Below, piece after piece: positions 32,779-44,097 of a stretch of DNA of 64,000 bases. This DNA is from Sordariomycetes sp. S80-01Y (lineage: Eukaryota > Ascomycota > Sordariomycetes). The notes beneath the pieces are model-generated. The model was given only the letters and a program-made list of their open reading frames with translations. It was not told the origin of the DNA and made no database searches. The stretch spans positions 434,001 through 498,000 of the forward strand of contig JAXQJY010000021.1 in the NCBI GenBank assembly GCA_037042185.1, in the 5' to 3' direction. Numbering within the stretch: the first letter of the stretch is position 1; each line of letters begins with the position of its first letter. The translations under genes and the position numbers were made by a program.

Positions 32779-35700
32779 CACCCAACAGGAGGCACCTCTG
32801 CTCACCGCCTGATCACTGCTAGTGCAATGGCAGCTTCCACCACGGACGCCTGAGCACCCAGTCTCAGCCATGCTGGTAGAGGCTACCTCGCCTCCGCCGC
32901 AAAAGTGCGCCCAGCTGAAGTACCGACTACCCATGCCAGCCCCGTCCAGGTGCGAGCACTGGCATGGAGTGCGTTCAGCCATGTTGCCACAGCAGGCCCC
33001 GGGCGGGTCGCGGTGATTCTGCCGCTGCGCCCAAGCAAAACCTCTCCGCCCAGACTCGCGTCGTCTCGGAGGAACTCTTCACAGATCAGCACCACCAGGT
33101 GCACCGGGACGACCCTGTGGCCTGACACTTGACAGCGTTGTGCAACGATGATCTCAACAGCATCCATCGATGATTCCAGGAGATCCATCCAAGCCGTCGT
33201 CGAGGGAGAAGAGCCAGCCTTTTCGAACCGGAACTTTGAGCCCGATCTGCGGTCACGGCTTCATCATCTCGCGTCCGTCAAGCACCCAGCTCGAGCGCGG
33301 ATGGAAGCCCCTGCTCTTTTCTCCGGGCCTTGATCTGCCGTTGGTCCTGTGGCTCATGAGCAACTGGCTGTTGTCCTGCCTCCTGTCGCTCCACAAAGAG
33401 GAGGTGATTGATCACAGCTTCGACAGCGCCGCTGCCGAGTAATTGCGGTGCGGCCATTAGCCGCCAAGACCATACGATAGTGTGCAAGGTATTACGAAGT
33501 ACGGAGTAGTTTCAACAGGGAGACAGCAGACATGGTCTTCAAGCGGGATCGCCCAGCCCAGTCCCCAAGAGCACTAGCGGCAACACATCTACGTACCCGC
33601 TGGATCCCTTAGGTCGGCCGTATCTAAGTGGTGATTTCCGCCTCGCCTCACCAACCGGCAGGGCATCATCGAACCCCTTTTCGGTGTCTCTCGCACCAAT
33701 TACGAAAAAAACGGGTCTACGGAATAGGTTTGAGTTCGACGTCAATGGACCATGGGCTGTGCGGACCACTTGAGCGCGTGCTTACGGTGGCCTGGTCCGG
33801 AGTCCTGCTGTACGAACCGCGAATGACAATGCAGCTTGGCCGGGTCTGTCCGCCCACACCGGCCGGCCTGGACTCGGACCACTGGACATCGTTGGATTGC
33901 GCGGCTTGGGGCTCAATCCTTCTGGCGCTTCTCCAACCCTCAGTGTGCCACTCGTCCAGTCAGATTTCCGTGCCCGCTTGCAGGGGAAGAAAGTCTCCCG
34001 GGCAGGCACTGCAGCCGATGCCTGTGAGCGTCTCCCCAAGGAGACCGACCCCAACTTCGGACCCCTCCAACATTTCATGCACGCAGGCTGCCAGGCATGC
34101 CAGGTCAACCGCTTCCAATATCGACGGGCTTGCTACTCTGTCAGCAAAGACATTCCACGGCGCCGTTGCGACTCCATCTCGCAAAGCCCAGCCCGGCCCA
34201 GTCGGCCCCCAGTCACATCTTCTTCCGTTTGCTTCCGTACAACGGTTCCTTGTCGCTGCAAAGTTCAGGAGGCGACCTGACGGCAGTACCACCGGACTGT
34301 AGTTGTATCGTCACGCCCCATTAGCTGGGGAGGGATTGCCGTGCCGGTCAGCAGGCCTCGTCATCAAGAACGGCGCGGCGGTTATCTCTTGGGTCGTCGC
34401 TTGGCTCAAGGACCGCACAATGCACGCCGCACCACCAACACAACACCTCTTGCTCACTTGAGGCTCGCCGCTCTGCCACCCTTTCGCATTTCCCATACGA
34501 GAGGCCGCCTTGGTTCTCGTCGAGGCGTCATCCGCCGTGCACGTCTGCTCTTGAAGCTGAATATTCTTCACGCCAGCAGCCGGGCCTACGATGGAGAGGG
34601 TGCAGGACGCACGCGGCGACATCCCAAGTGGGTTTGGCTGCTGCGCCAATCGTCCCTTGAAAATAACGAAATTTTCATCAACGATGCGTGCTATCGTCGA
34701 ACTTCCAGCCCGAGAGGATCTTACGGTGAGATTTTGACTCACGCCCTGGCCTGTAAACCTGAAGGGCACGCGCATCCTGTTGCCCGCTTAGAGAGAATTC
34801 TTATTCTGATCAGGGTCAGAGGTGTTCGCGGCTTGACGCACGTCACTTCGTTTCGGTGTTGGATTGGACAGACAAGTCCTTGTCAGTTGCTACTCATCTC
34901 GAAACCCTGGCGCTGTACACGCGCCGCGAGACCACCACTACTTACAAAGTACACTACCACTTCCTGGCATCATGGACTCGAGCACGTAATTCCTTGTTCT
35001 GTGGTGGCACGGTCACGGGCCCCAAAGCGCACAAGTAATCGTGCACCCTTCCAACAGGGCGGCTTGGGTGGGGTTATCGCTAGAACCGAGTGCTTGCACA
35101 GCGAACCTCAGACTTACCACCCTCGGCAACATGATGAAGACCCCAGCAAAACTTTTCTTCAGTGCTTCGCAAGCTTCGCAAGCTTCTCAAATTGTCTGCC
35201 TTGGAAATTGCTGACAAGCCCAGCCTCCCCTCCCTTGCCAGCACAAATCCTGCCCTCAATGGGCAGGTTCTTGCTCCTCGTCACTTGCGCGATAATATCT
35301 ACCATGGAAGAGCCAGGGGCCCAACATGAGCATCATTGGGCTCTTCTCGGAGAACAATGGACGTTAATTATGGTCTAATGCGCAGCTACCACATCATGAG
35401 GTATTTTGTAGCCTTGGGCGCATGAACAACGCGGACCGCCCGATGGCTTTGCCGTGGTGGACTGGGAGGCGCACTCCCAGCCTCGTGCAACTATCTGCAT
35501 GTCCCCGCGCACTATCTGACTAGTTGGTCGCGAAGCTGGTTGTCCGCTAAAGCAATGCATCGCTGAGGACGCGTTGCTGTTGCACTCTGCCAGCCATATC
35601 CCAGGTCGACTGCACTGCCCTTCACGACCCTCATTTCCCGTCGATTCGTGACTGGGTCGCATCGAATACATGTCGATATCGCTGAGCAGAGGCCAGGAAT

Positions 35701-35970
35701 GAGAGGGATTCCACCAGAAATCCCCCGTGAGTGCAGTGAAGACAGGGATGGCCTATCGCAGTCATGTCTCATCAGTCTTGACCAGCCAGGCACAGGATAA
35801 GCCGAGTTTCGGCCTGGAAACCCTCTCACATGGGCGTCTCACGACTGTGCAGTTTCGCATCCGGGGTCTCATCAGCCAACATGCAAGGCGGCTCGAAGGA
35901 CTTTAGCTACTGTTCCCACAATCACACATCACACTGATCTTCTGCTTTGACGACGGCTCGGCGAGACACA

Positions 35971-36005
35971 GAGCCCAAAGCCCAGAGCCCAGAGCCCAGA
36001 GCCCA
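35971..36005. repeat. (GAGCCCA)5 heptamer repeat
   Basis: Five 7-bp units; the second begins AAG instead of GAG. Confidence 0.8.
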
Positions 36006-37371
36006 TATTACTCCTTGACGACACACCCCTCTCCCCGCATTTCATCATGATCGAAGCTGGGTGGAGCTGCTACCCCTCGTCAGCCAGGGGTCGCTTTTGC
36101 ACGCCCCCTCCAACTTTGTATCGCCTCTTGCTCTCGGGTGTCACCAAAGGCTTTCACGACTCACAACGCTTTAGTTAGTGTCGTCACTTACGTGCCTCTC
36201 TGGCTTTTTTTTTTCTCTTGGCCGAGCTCTCCGATGCCTCCCCATATCGAACAGCTAATTGCCCGGCAAAGGAACTGCAAGGACCGTCCAAGTCTACGTC
36301 TCAAAACAGGCAATGCGACATGACGCCCGCCATCAGAAGGAACAAGTCCCGCCGGTTACCTCCGTCGGGTACTCTTCTACCATTATCAACGCGTGTGGCA
36401 TTAGCCCCTGTAGATGACAACGAAGGCTGAATCTTTTTGTGAGATCCTGGCGCCGAACATGCCGCAATCCTCGCTCAAAGGCCCCACGATGCGTGGTTAT
36501 CGTACACGAGAGAAGTCGTTGTCCACTGCACGACCGCGACTAAGATGGTCCCTTTCGGCTTAGACCCAGGCAGAGCGAGAGAGAAAAAAGAACTCTCGAA
36601 CTTTATCCGCCAGGCACCACAGTGTCCTGCCAATCCGGGACGCCCATAGCCCGCTCCTGTGAAGCAGGCGCATGCTCCTCCAGCCAGTATGTCGGCTTCA
36701 CTGTCTCCGAGCATTGCAACCTCGTTTGCTTCAGCTGTGCAACGCAACACCGACGTTGTGGCGGCAAGCCCTCTTAGTACGGCATGCCGCACCCTCCCAG
36801 CCGAATCCGATGCAGTCCCCTCCCAGACGGGACGTTTCGCAGGCCAAAGGGAGGCAAAGGCACATGTGGCGGCTTCCTGTCTTGCATCTACAAGCTGCAT
36901 GTCTCGAAGGTCCTGTGGTTTTGCTTCCGCCCGCATCCACCCGTCCACACACACTCACTGATGCGAGCTCTTGCTCCAACGCCGACCTCCTCGCAGCTGC
37001 GTACCGCCCGGGACAAGACTAGGATCGGGGCATGATCACAAGAGCGGCGATGCTAGCCGCTTCCCCCTCGCCTTTCTCTGCTGGCGGGATCTAGAGCTTG
37101 CATGTTGCGGACGGGATCACGCAGGTGATCGAGTCACCGCCTCTTCCAGGGACCGCTTCTTTCATCCCTCACATTAGTCTTCGTGCGCGCATCGACGACA
37201 TGGACGACAAGTTGTGCAAGTATCCCTGTGTCCTTCTGCAGGAGCCATCAGCGGGATGACTCCAACCCCATCTGTCAACAACGTTCGGCTCACCTGACGC
37301 TCTTGTCGGTCCACTCGATTTCCACGTCTGCCTGTCCTATGTGTGGGCATGACCACAGCAATGCGTGCTAG

Positions 37372-38634
37372 TCACGAGCCTGGATGAGGCTTGACGGCGT
37401 CAGCCCCGAGTCCGTTGAAACCCTCGCGCTGCACCTTCAGAGTGGCCAGCTCAGCAGCAAATCGCAGCTTCATCTCGGTGTCCCAATCCCTATCATGACA
37501 GAGCAATCCATACAGCATTCCAGCAATAAATGTGTCGCCCGCTCCGACAGCACTGCTCGGTGAAATTAGTCCCTGTCTCGGATACATCGCGTATACATGG
37601 CCTTCAATGCCCTCGACGGGCTTGGGCGCGGGGAACTCACTCGACCACCACTATCCCGCGCTCCTCCCCTGCAACACGATACCGAGTCATGCTCTTTTGA
37701 TATTGAGACAGCGATGCAGCCCCTTCTGAGCCCCAGGTACATAGCGCCAACGATCTGAGACAAAGATCAGTATCTGCAAAAGCAACATCTAGCGCGCAGA
37801 CTCACGCCCTCGGCAGCTGCTCGCCTTTGAGACACGCTTCGGCAGATGTGTGCCCTCGGCTCTGGGGCGCTCAAGTCAGCCTGAACACTTTGTTGAGTCG
37901 AGTGACTTGCCTCTGCCCATGATCTGGAGAAGAACACAACGTCCGCCTCTGCCGCCAGGTCCAGCAGGCCCTCCCGCTTTGGCTTTTCGACCTCTACGCT
38001 GACTCGGGCGTTAGGCAGGATCCTCCGCAGAAGTCGAATGCATTCGAGTGTCTTGTCTGGGATGCGGCCCTACTGACCATTAGTATCCGCTATGGGGCAG
38101 AAGTAATGAGTGGTGAGCTGGACTTCAAAGTGCCACCACGTCTCATCTGCTGCGTCAAACGCCCTTGCGATGCGCTCGAAGTCGCTGGCTGTCATCTCGG
38201 GGAGATCGTTGTAGCTGACCAAAGTTCGGGTCCCAGTTTCTGCGCTGCGGATAACGTAGCTGCTTGCTGCTTCCGAGTGGTCTTCGTGATAGACGCAATA
38301 TCGCAAGTTAACCGGACTTCCTTCGCCGAAGGAGGCTTCTACTCGTCGACTGGCCAACGAGTCCCTGCTGGGAAGGCATGAGACAAGGTTGAGATTGATC
38401 CTGTCTTGGACGGTGACGAGTTGTTGGAGGACTTGGAGGCTGTTTGGGCAGTTGCCTCCTCGCCGTACATCTAGATTAGTAGCTCGTAGCTTGGAGTCTT
38501 CCGACGGGAAGAAGGGAACACTGATAATCAAAGTAAGCGTGTACAAGATATGGATCTGCCTATTTGGCTTACTCTAATATCGTATCGAGGTAGCATACCC
38601 CGACCATGATTAAGTGCCTCGTGTTGCCGTCCAT
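37372..38634 (-). CDS. PfkB-family sugar kinase, ketohexokinase-like
   Basis: Six exons (38634-38573, 38520-38124, 38069-37911, 37861-37806, 37754-37641, 37552-37372) give 322 aa with every junction in phase. The N-terminus MVGVCYLDTI and VRRGGNCPNSL are the PfkB sugar-binding entry, WWHFEGR and SVEVEKPKR lie mid-protein, and the ATP/anion-hole motif VGAGDTF is at about 265-271 with catalytic Asp269. Ketohexokinases phosphorylate fructose at C1; the exact sugar is uncertain. Intron 3 (37910-37862) has a GC donor (GAG|GCAAGT) and intron 2 a weak GTCCAG donor. It is divergent from NAD kinase with 494 bp between start codons. Confidence 0.88.
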
Positions 38635-39128
38635 GATTTTTTGGTACGACCTAAGTGTCGACGACCAGACCACTGCTGCTGGATGAATCGCCGGAGACGA
38701 AGAGCTATTGAAAAGTCTTTGAATCCCCACCACTTCCTTCTCAGTGGGGCGATTTGCCTGGATTTTTATGATAGCACAGCGTTGAACTTGAACTCTGTTC
38801 GCAGTGCGTCGAGGTCAGCTTGGCTCCAGCGGTGTCGTTGCAGGGTAGGTGGCCTTCTCCAGTAGACGACACGGAGTGATGTCAACGGGACCCTCACCAA
38901 GCTCGGCTCTTCGCGCTGCCGTCAACGATCAAGCGGGGAGCTGACAGAAAGACACCATCGCCCTTGTTGAGACGTGTGGTGTCACACTGCGCCATTCCAC
39001 TCTTTTTGCTAGCTCTTTTCTGTCGCTTTCTGGCATTCTAAACCTCCATAACCCACCATGTTCTCGCATCGTCGTCCGCTTACTGCTGCAGACACTTCCC
39101 GCCGCAGCGACGAGACGAAAGGCAATCA
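38635..39128. promoter_or_regulatory. shared upstream region of PfkB kinase and NAD kinase
   Basis: A 494-bp divergent region. On the NAD kinase side it carries a 24-codon upstream reading frame starting at 39058. No TATA box near -115 on either side. Confidence 0.5.
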
Positions 39129-39132
39129 ATGA
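39058..39132 (+). promoter_or_regulatory. upstream ORF overlapping the NAD kinase start codon
   Basis: An ATG at 39058 in good context (CCACCATG) opens 24 codons (MFSHRRPLTAADTSRR...) and ends with TGA at 39130-39132, which overlaps the ATG at 39129-39131 as ATGA. It could control translation by reinitiation, or reflect a misjudged gene start. Confidence 0.5.
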
Positions 39133-41087
39133 TGGAGATGAAGAGCGAGTCCAGCAAGTCGAAAGAGCCCCTTCCGAAGAAGAGGGTTGAGTTCCAGGAC
39201 GGTAGTGAGGACGACAGTGACGAGGATTCCAAGAGCCTGGAGGTATACTCTTTCTCCCGACTTTGCCTCATTGTCACTGGTACCATCACAATGCGACCAA
39301 AGCCACTGACGCTTCCCACTCCAGGTCACATTCGACCCCTCGAACCCCTACCGCCGTAAATCTTCCCTCGTCTCCTCCGAAACCACAAAGCCCCCCATCC
39401 CCAAACGCCCAGCCAAGCGCGACGAATGCATAGTCCACCAATTCCTTGAATCGCAGCGTCGCGCACAGAAGGGCGCCGAGAATGGACACCAGGAAGAGTA
39501 CCGCGCGCATCCGAGCTACATGAGCCCAAGCCGGAGCCAGGCGAATGGCGTGGACCCCGCCAGGGAAGAGTCAGACTCCTCGACCGTGGAACCGAAGGAA
39601 TGCCCAAAGGGCATGAAGAAGAGGGGTTCCAAGTGCGTCGTTGACACAAGGAGTCTGGAGCATGGGGACGAGGTTGGCCAAGAGGATCAGGCTGCGTGGA
39701 CGAGGGAGATGACGAGGAGCATGAGCGAGCTGGACCTGGCGAGCTACGAGGATGCCCACAGCCGAACGTTGACGAAGAAGCAGCTTTCGGATATGGCATG
39801 GGGCGTGCGTGAACTTAGCCGGAGACTGAGCTCCATGCGTATTCGCTTCCGTGCGAAAACCATCTTCCTCCTCACAAAAATATACGACCAGGAGCTGATT
39901 CCTAAGACGAGAGAGCTGACGCGGTGGCTGCTGGATCGGGAAAGGGATGTGCGGTATACAGTGTACGTGCAGGACAGGTTGAGGGACAACAAGAAATTTG
40001 ATGTTCAAGGACTCATGGAGGAGGCCGCGAAGGGCTATGTTGAAGCGGGGGAGGGAGACTATGAGACGGCCATGGATGATATGCGGAGGCGGCTGAGGTA
40101 CTGGGATGAGGCGATGTGCAAGACGCGGCCGCAGACGTTTGACTTTGTCGTTACCCTCGGAGGTGACGGGACCGTGCTGTACGCGAGCTGGCTGTTCCAG
40201 CGTATCGTGCCGCCGGTTCTGTCTTTCGCGCTCGGCAGTCTCGGTTTCCTTACGAAGTTTGACTTTGACGAATTTGCGCCCACGCTGAACTCGGCGTTCA
40301 GCAATGGAGTCACGGTCAGCCTACGGTTACGCTTCGAGGGCACGGTGATGCGGAGTCAGAAGAAGGCCACAAAACATCTCACAGACGGCAGCACTGGCGA
40401 CGACGTCAAGACGGAAGACGCGGAAGAGGAGAATAGGGGTCGAGACCTGGTGGAAGAGTTGATCGGCGAGGAGAAGGAAGACGCGCACACGCATAGACCG
40501 GACGGGACCTTTGAGATTTTGAATGAGATCGTGGTCGATAGGGGTCCGAATCCCAGTAAGTTGCTATTGTCTCTCTTCTTGTCCCCATATGCTTCTTGGG
40601 TAGGGACACCTCTCGAAGAACAGGGCTGACCACAAGTGAAGCAATGTCCTACACCGAGCTCTTCGGTGACGACGAACACTTCACCTCCATCCTCGCCGAC
40701 GGTATCTGCGTCTCGACACCAACCGGCAGCACCGCCTACAACCTCGCAGCCGGCGGATCCCTCTGCCATCCCGAAAACCCTGTCATGCTGGTGACTTCCA
40801 TCTGCGCGCACACCCTCTCCTTCCGACCCATCATCCTGCCGGACACTATTGTGCTGAGGGTGGGCGTCCCGTACGACGCGAGGACGGCGAGCTGGGCGAG
40901 CTTCGACGGGCGGGAGCGGGTGGAGCTGAAGCCGGGCGACTATGTCACCATCAGCGCGAGTCGGTATCCGTTCGCCAGCGTGCAGGCCGAGGGCAGGAGG
41001 AGCGAGGATTGGGTCAACAGCATCAGTGGGAAGTTGGGGTGGAACACCAGGCAGAAGCAGAAGGGGTTCCGGGAGTGGGATAAGTGA
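39129..41087 (+). CDS. NAD kinase (ATP-NAD kinase)
   Basis: Exons 39129-39242, 39325-40555 and 40642-41087 (introns 82 and 86 nt) give 596 aa. The NAD kinase signature GGDGT is at 317-321, preceded by FDFVVTLG; NPTMSYTELFGDDEH crosses the second intron and STPTGSTAYNLAAGG supplies the second conserved motif. The enzyme phosphorylates NAD+ to NADP+ in the cytosol. The first 190 residues are acidic and Ser-rich and probably regulatory; an acidic insertion (DVKTEDAEEENRGRD) interrupts the catalytic domain. The ATG at 39129 is the first in frame, and a short upstream frame overlaps it. Confidence 0.92.
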
Positions 41088-41866
41088 GGGTCGTAAAGTT
41101 TAGTACGCGGTGTCATACCTGGGCATGGGTCATCTGGATAGATGATAAGGGAAAATGGCGTTCTGGATGCCTATCCGCATCTGGCTGATAGGTCAAGATT
41201 TGTATGTTTACAGGGGAAATGGCTCGCCCTGTGGTTTACGGTCAAACCACTATATATCTAGAGCAAAAGAAAAATGACAGCACTGTGGCATTTTGTCCCT
41301 TGGTCGATGTAGTGATTGATTCGGGCTACGAGTGTCGAGTACAGCTAACAAAGCCCTTTTTCAACTCCTAGCGCGCTTGTGCACTGGCCCTTGAGCCCAC
41401 ACCGCTGCTTCTAATGAAGTTTTGTATTGCGAAGGTGGAGGATAAAAGGACCTGTAAACTATGAGTTAGCTTTCCAGAAACCGAAGTGTGCACGCCGCGT
41501 ACTATCCTTCAATATGGATCTGGTGCTAGAGGTTCAGGCCCAACGTCCGATCACCATGAGTTCAGCGGCGGCGCCTGTGCATTTGGTCATTCCTCGCACA
41601 CGCATGGGGAACCTGAGAGACAGGCCATATTTTCTGTGATGTGAGGCTCGCGGTAGGCCCCTCCGATGGCTTGTGTAAGAACCTCCGTCTTGTCCAAAGG
41701 CTTTGCTGGTGGAAGCGCGAGTCAACAACGATCTCATCTTAATCATGTCAAACTTGCCGCTCTTAGGCAATTCATGATATGAACTTGTTGAATATACACA
41801 TGGAAAGAGCATGCACTCCACGAGTCGCAGGGAAACTCCCATTCCCATCCTCCCCTACCTCGCTCC
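41088..41866. other. intergenic, no gene seen
   Basis: Convergent 3' flanks of NAD kinase and pectate lyase; no repeat or RNA gene recognised. Confidence 0.5.
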
Positions 41867-42742
41867 TTAGGGACAGGGACCAATCTTGCTGGGCTCACAG
41901 CCGCCCGCACATCCCTCGTACATCATGCAGGTGTTGCTAGTATCGGCACACACATTGTTGAGGGTGGCCGTGTCTCCGTAGTTGGCGTTGATGCCGGCCA
42001 GCTCGCCGCCGTCCTTGGCCGTGACGCCCTCGATGTAGACGTTGCGCTTGCACTGCGAGCTGCAGTTCCCGCAGGAGCGGTAGAGCTTGCCGTAGTTCTC
42101 GACGTAGAAGCTGTGCACTGCATTAGTACCCGACGGAGATAGGGGTTGAGAAGGCGAGGGGGCCTGACTTGATGATGTTGACCGTTCCGCAGCCGTTGTG
42201 CTGGACAACCTTGTCGTCCGCGTGGTAGGCGCCACCGCCGATGATCCAAGATTCGTCCCCGGCGGAGTCTCCCTTGACGGAGATGGCGTCCTCGCAGACG
42301 TCTTCGAACCAGACGTACTCGAGGGTGCAAGGGCCGTAGCAGTGGACGCCCTCGGCTTGGTCCTTGCCAATGATCACGTTGCGGAGGGTGGCGCCGGCTT
42401 GGAGGTAGAAGACGGCGTCGCGCCAGTCTAAATTACGGAAGGGGTTAGCAATTGAATAATGCCGTTTTCAGCGCTCCTAGGCGGTTTTGTGATCACATCG
42501 GCCATCCTTGGATTCGAAGATTCCAAGGGAGAAGGAAACTTACCACCCTCGGTCTGCTCGTTGCAAGCCCCAGAGCCACGGTCGTACTTCTTCCAACCGC
42601 CGTCAAACACCTCGCCAGCCTCAACCCTGATGACGGATGAGGAAGAGACGTGATCGGTGGGGGTGGGAACACCGCCCTCGTAGCCTAGGCAGGCTAGTGC
42701 TGCCGGCAGCAAGGCGGAAACGAGCCCCAGCTTGGAAAGCAT
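41867..42742 (-). CDS. secreted pectate lyase, polysaccharide lyase family 3
   Basis: Exons 42742-42544, 42427-42169 and 42110-41867 (introns 116 and 58 nt) give 233 aa. A signal peptide ([17 protein letters not shown]) precedes the mature chain. Family blocks include [49 protein letters not shown] and, after the second intron, [17 protein letters not shown]; the cysteine pattern is that of PL3. The enzyme cleaves de-esterified pectin by beta-elimination in a calcium-dependent way, outside the cell, as in plant-associated fungi. Intron 2 uses a GTCAGG donor. A TATAAAG box lies 110 bp before the start. Confidence 0.93.
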
Positions 42743-44097
42743 ATTGAAAATGTGAGAGCAAAGAGAAGCTGTTTGAGCTTAAGGACCGAGGTAGGAGTGA
42801 GAGTAGATCGACTGTTGTATTACTCTGAATGTCAATGGGAAACACCGAGGGCTTTATACACCCGCGTACGACAACGAAAGGACGTTTCGTTGGCGGAGGA
42901 ATTGTTTCAAGATTGAACTCTTACAGGAAAGGCCAAGTCGGTCTCTCTCATCCGTGTAGATTGCTGGAGGGTCACTGACAACATTTCCTCGGTGATTACG
43001 CCCAGTAGCTTGAGGCCTCTCGGGTCAACAACGCCCACTCGAGCCACGGGTCCGCGTATTCCACTCGGATGGGCAGGGAGCTGAGGTCTTGGGAGGTTTC
43101 ACGGCATGGAAATGCACCTTAGCATGCTCCCCGCAATCCAGATCCGGTAGACGGACGCAGTGGCTTCGTGAGTTGCCAAGATGGAGGAACATCAGTGCTC
43201 CAATTCTCGAGCGGGAAAGGCGCCTCGTACGTGCCAGCATGTCCAGAACATTCCGTTAAGTCGTGGCCAGAAGTCCTTTGTCCAAAACCACAACGCGATT
43301 ACTGCGCAAATACCTGGTCCTTTTGGGCTTCTCAAGGGCTGGTGTTATACCAGTGGTCGTGTTCTGGATCTCTGGACGGTACGCGTAAGCTCTGCTGTAT
43401 ATGAAACGAGGCGAGGACCCTGGCTCGTAAGACCCTATCAAAGTGGAAACATGGAACGGTAGGCAGGGCACAAGAGACTACAGAGCCCGCAAGGACGCTT
43501 GTGTCTGCCTCGAGCTGTCTGACGCACTGCCGAAGCTTGAGAGAAGAGGGAGAGCACAAGCAGGCGCACCAATGGCAACTTACGGAACCCCGGACTGCCA
43601 AGTACGAGGATCAGAGCGCTGGAATGCCGGGATCCCGAAGGTCTGGGCATCCCCCCGAGGTGCCGGCATGGCTTGCTCTGAGCTATCCAAGTGAGCTGCA
43701 TACGCGTACGGAGCTTTGAGGTCGGGAACCCTCTACGGACTCGCCCGGATCAGCGGACAATACGCGTGGTGAGGTTGCATCCCCGTGTGCCTCGTCTGAA
43801 CGAAGCCACCAATAAGATATCATCTCGCGAGACATTGACAATCTCAAGGAAATCGTTGGTGGTGCCTTTGGAAAGCGTCTGAAATCAAGCCGATTGCTGA
43901 AGGATGCCTTCTTGTACGAGCTCGAGCCTTTTTCGCAACTTGGGATATGATCGTTGTGATGATGACATATATCGAATTCAGCAGGACCTAATTAACCCGG
44001 AGAGAAAAGAACAAGTAAGAGACATCATAGCCATGTTTGGCTCCCAAACTCCATGCTTCCATCAATGACCGTTCGTCGCGCAACGACCCATGCAATC
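42743..44097. other. intergenic, no gene seen
   Basis: 1.36 kb between the pectate lyase start and the kinesin stop. Short overlapping ORFs only. Confidence 0.5.
42852..42859 (-). promoter_or_regulatory. TATA box of the pectate lyase gene
   Basis: GTATAAAG on the coding strand, about 110-117 bp before the start codon. Confidence 0.6.

Larger units (their letters stand above)
29241..37371. other. 8.1 kb gene-poor region rich in microsatellites and a repeated decamer
   Basis: No gene can be supported on either strand. It holds short tandem repeats (CACATY at 30138-30161, GCGTT at 30626-30640, CCAGCR at 32215-32251, CAGTYG at 32755-32778, GAGCCCA at 35971-36005), several copies of TACGGAGTAC between 30.6 and 33.5 kb, an unusually long open frame (34341-35378) and a HAD-like motif on the minus strand near 36.67 kb. 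It is the upstream flank of the gene at 28230-29240 and the downstream flank of the PfkB kinase. Confidence 0.55.

Noticed and set aside
33628-34302. 224-codon plus-strand frame in the gene-poor island
   Set aside because: No domain, overlapped by equally long frames on the other strand, and Ser/Pro/Arg-heavy composition.
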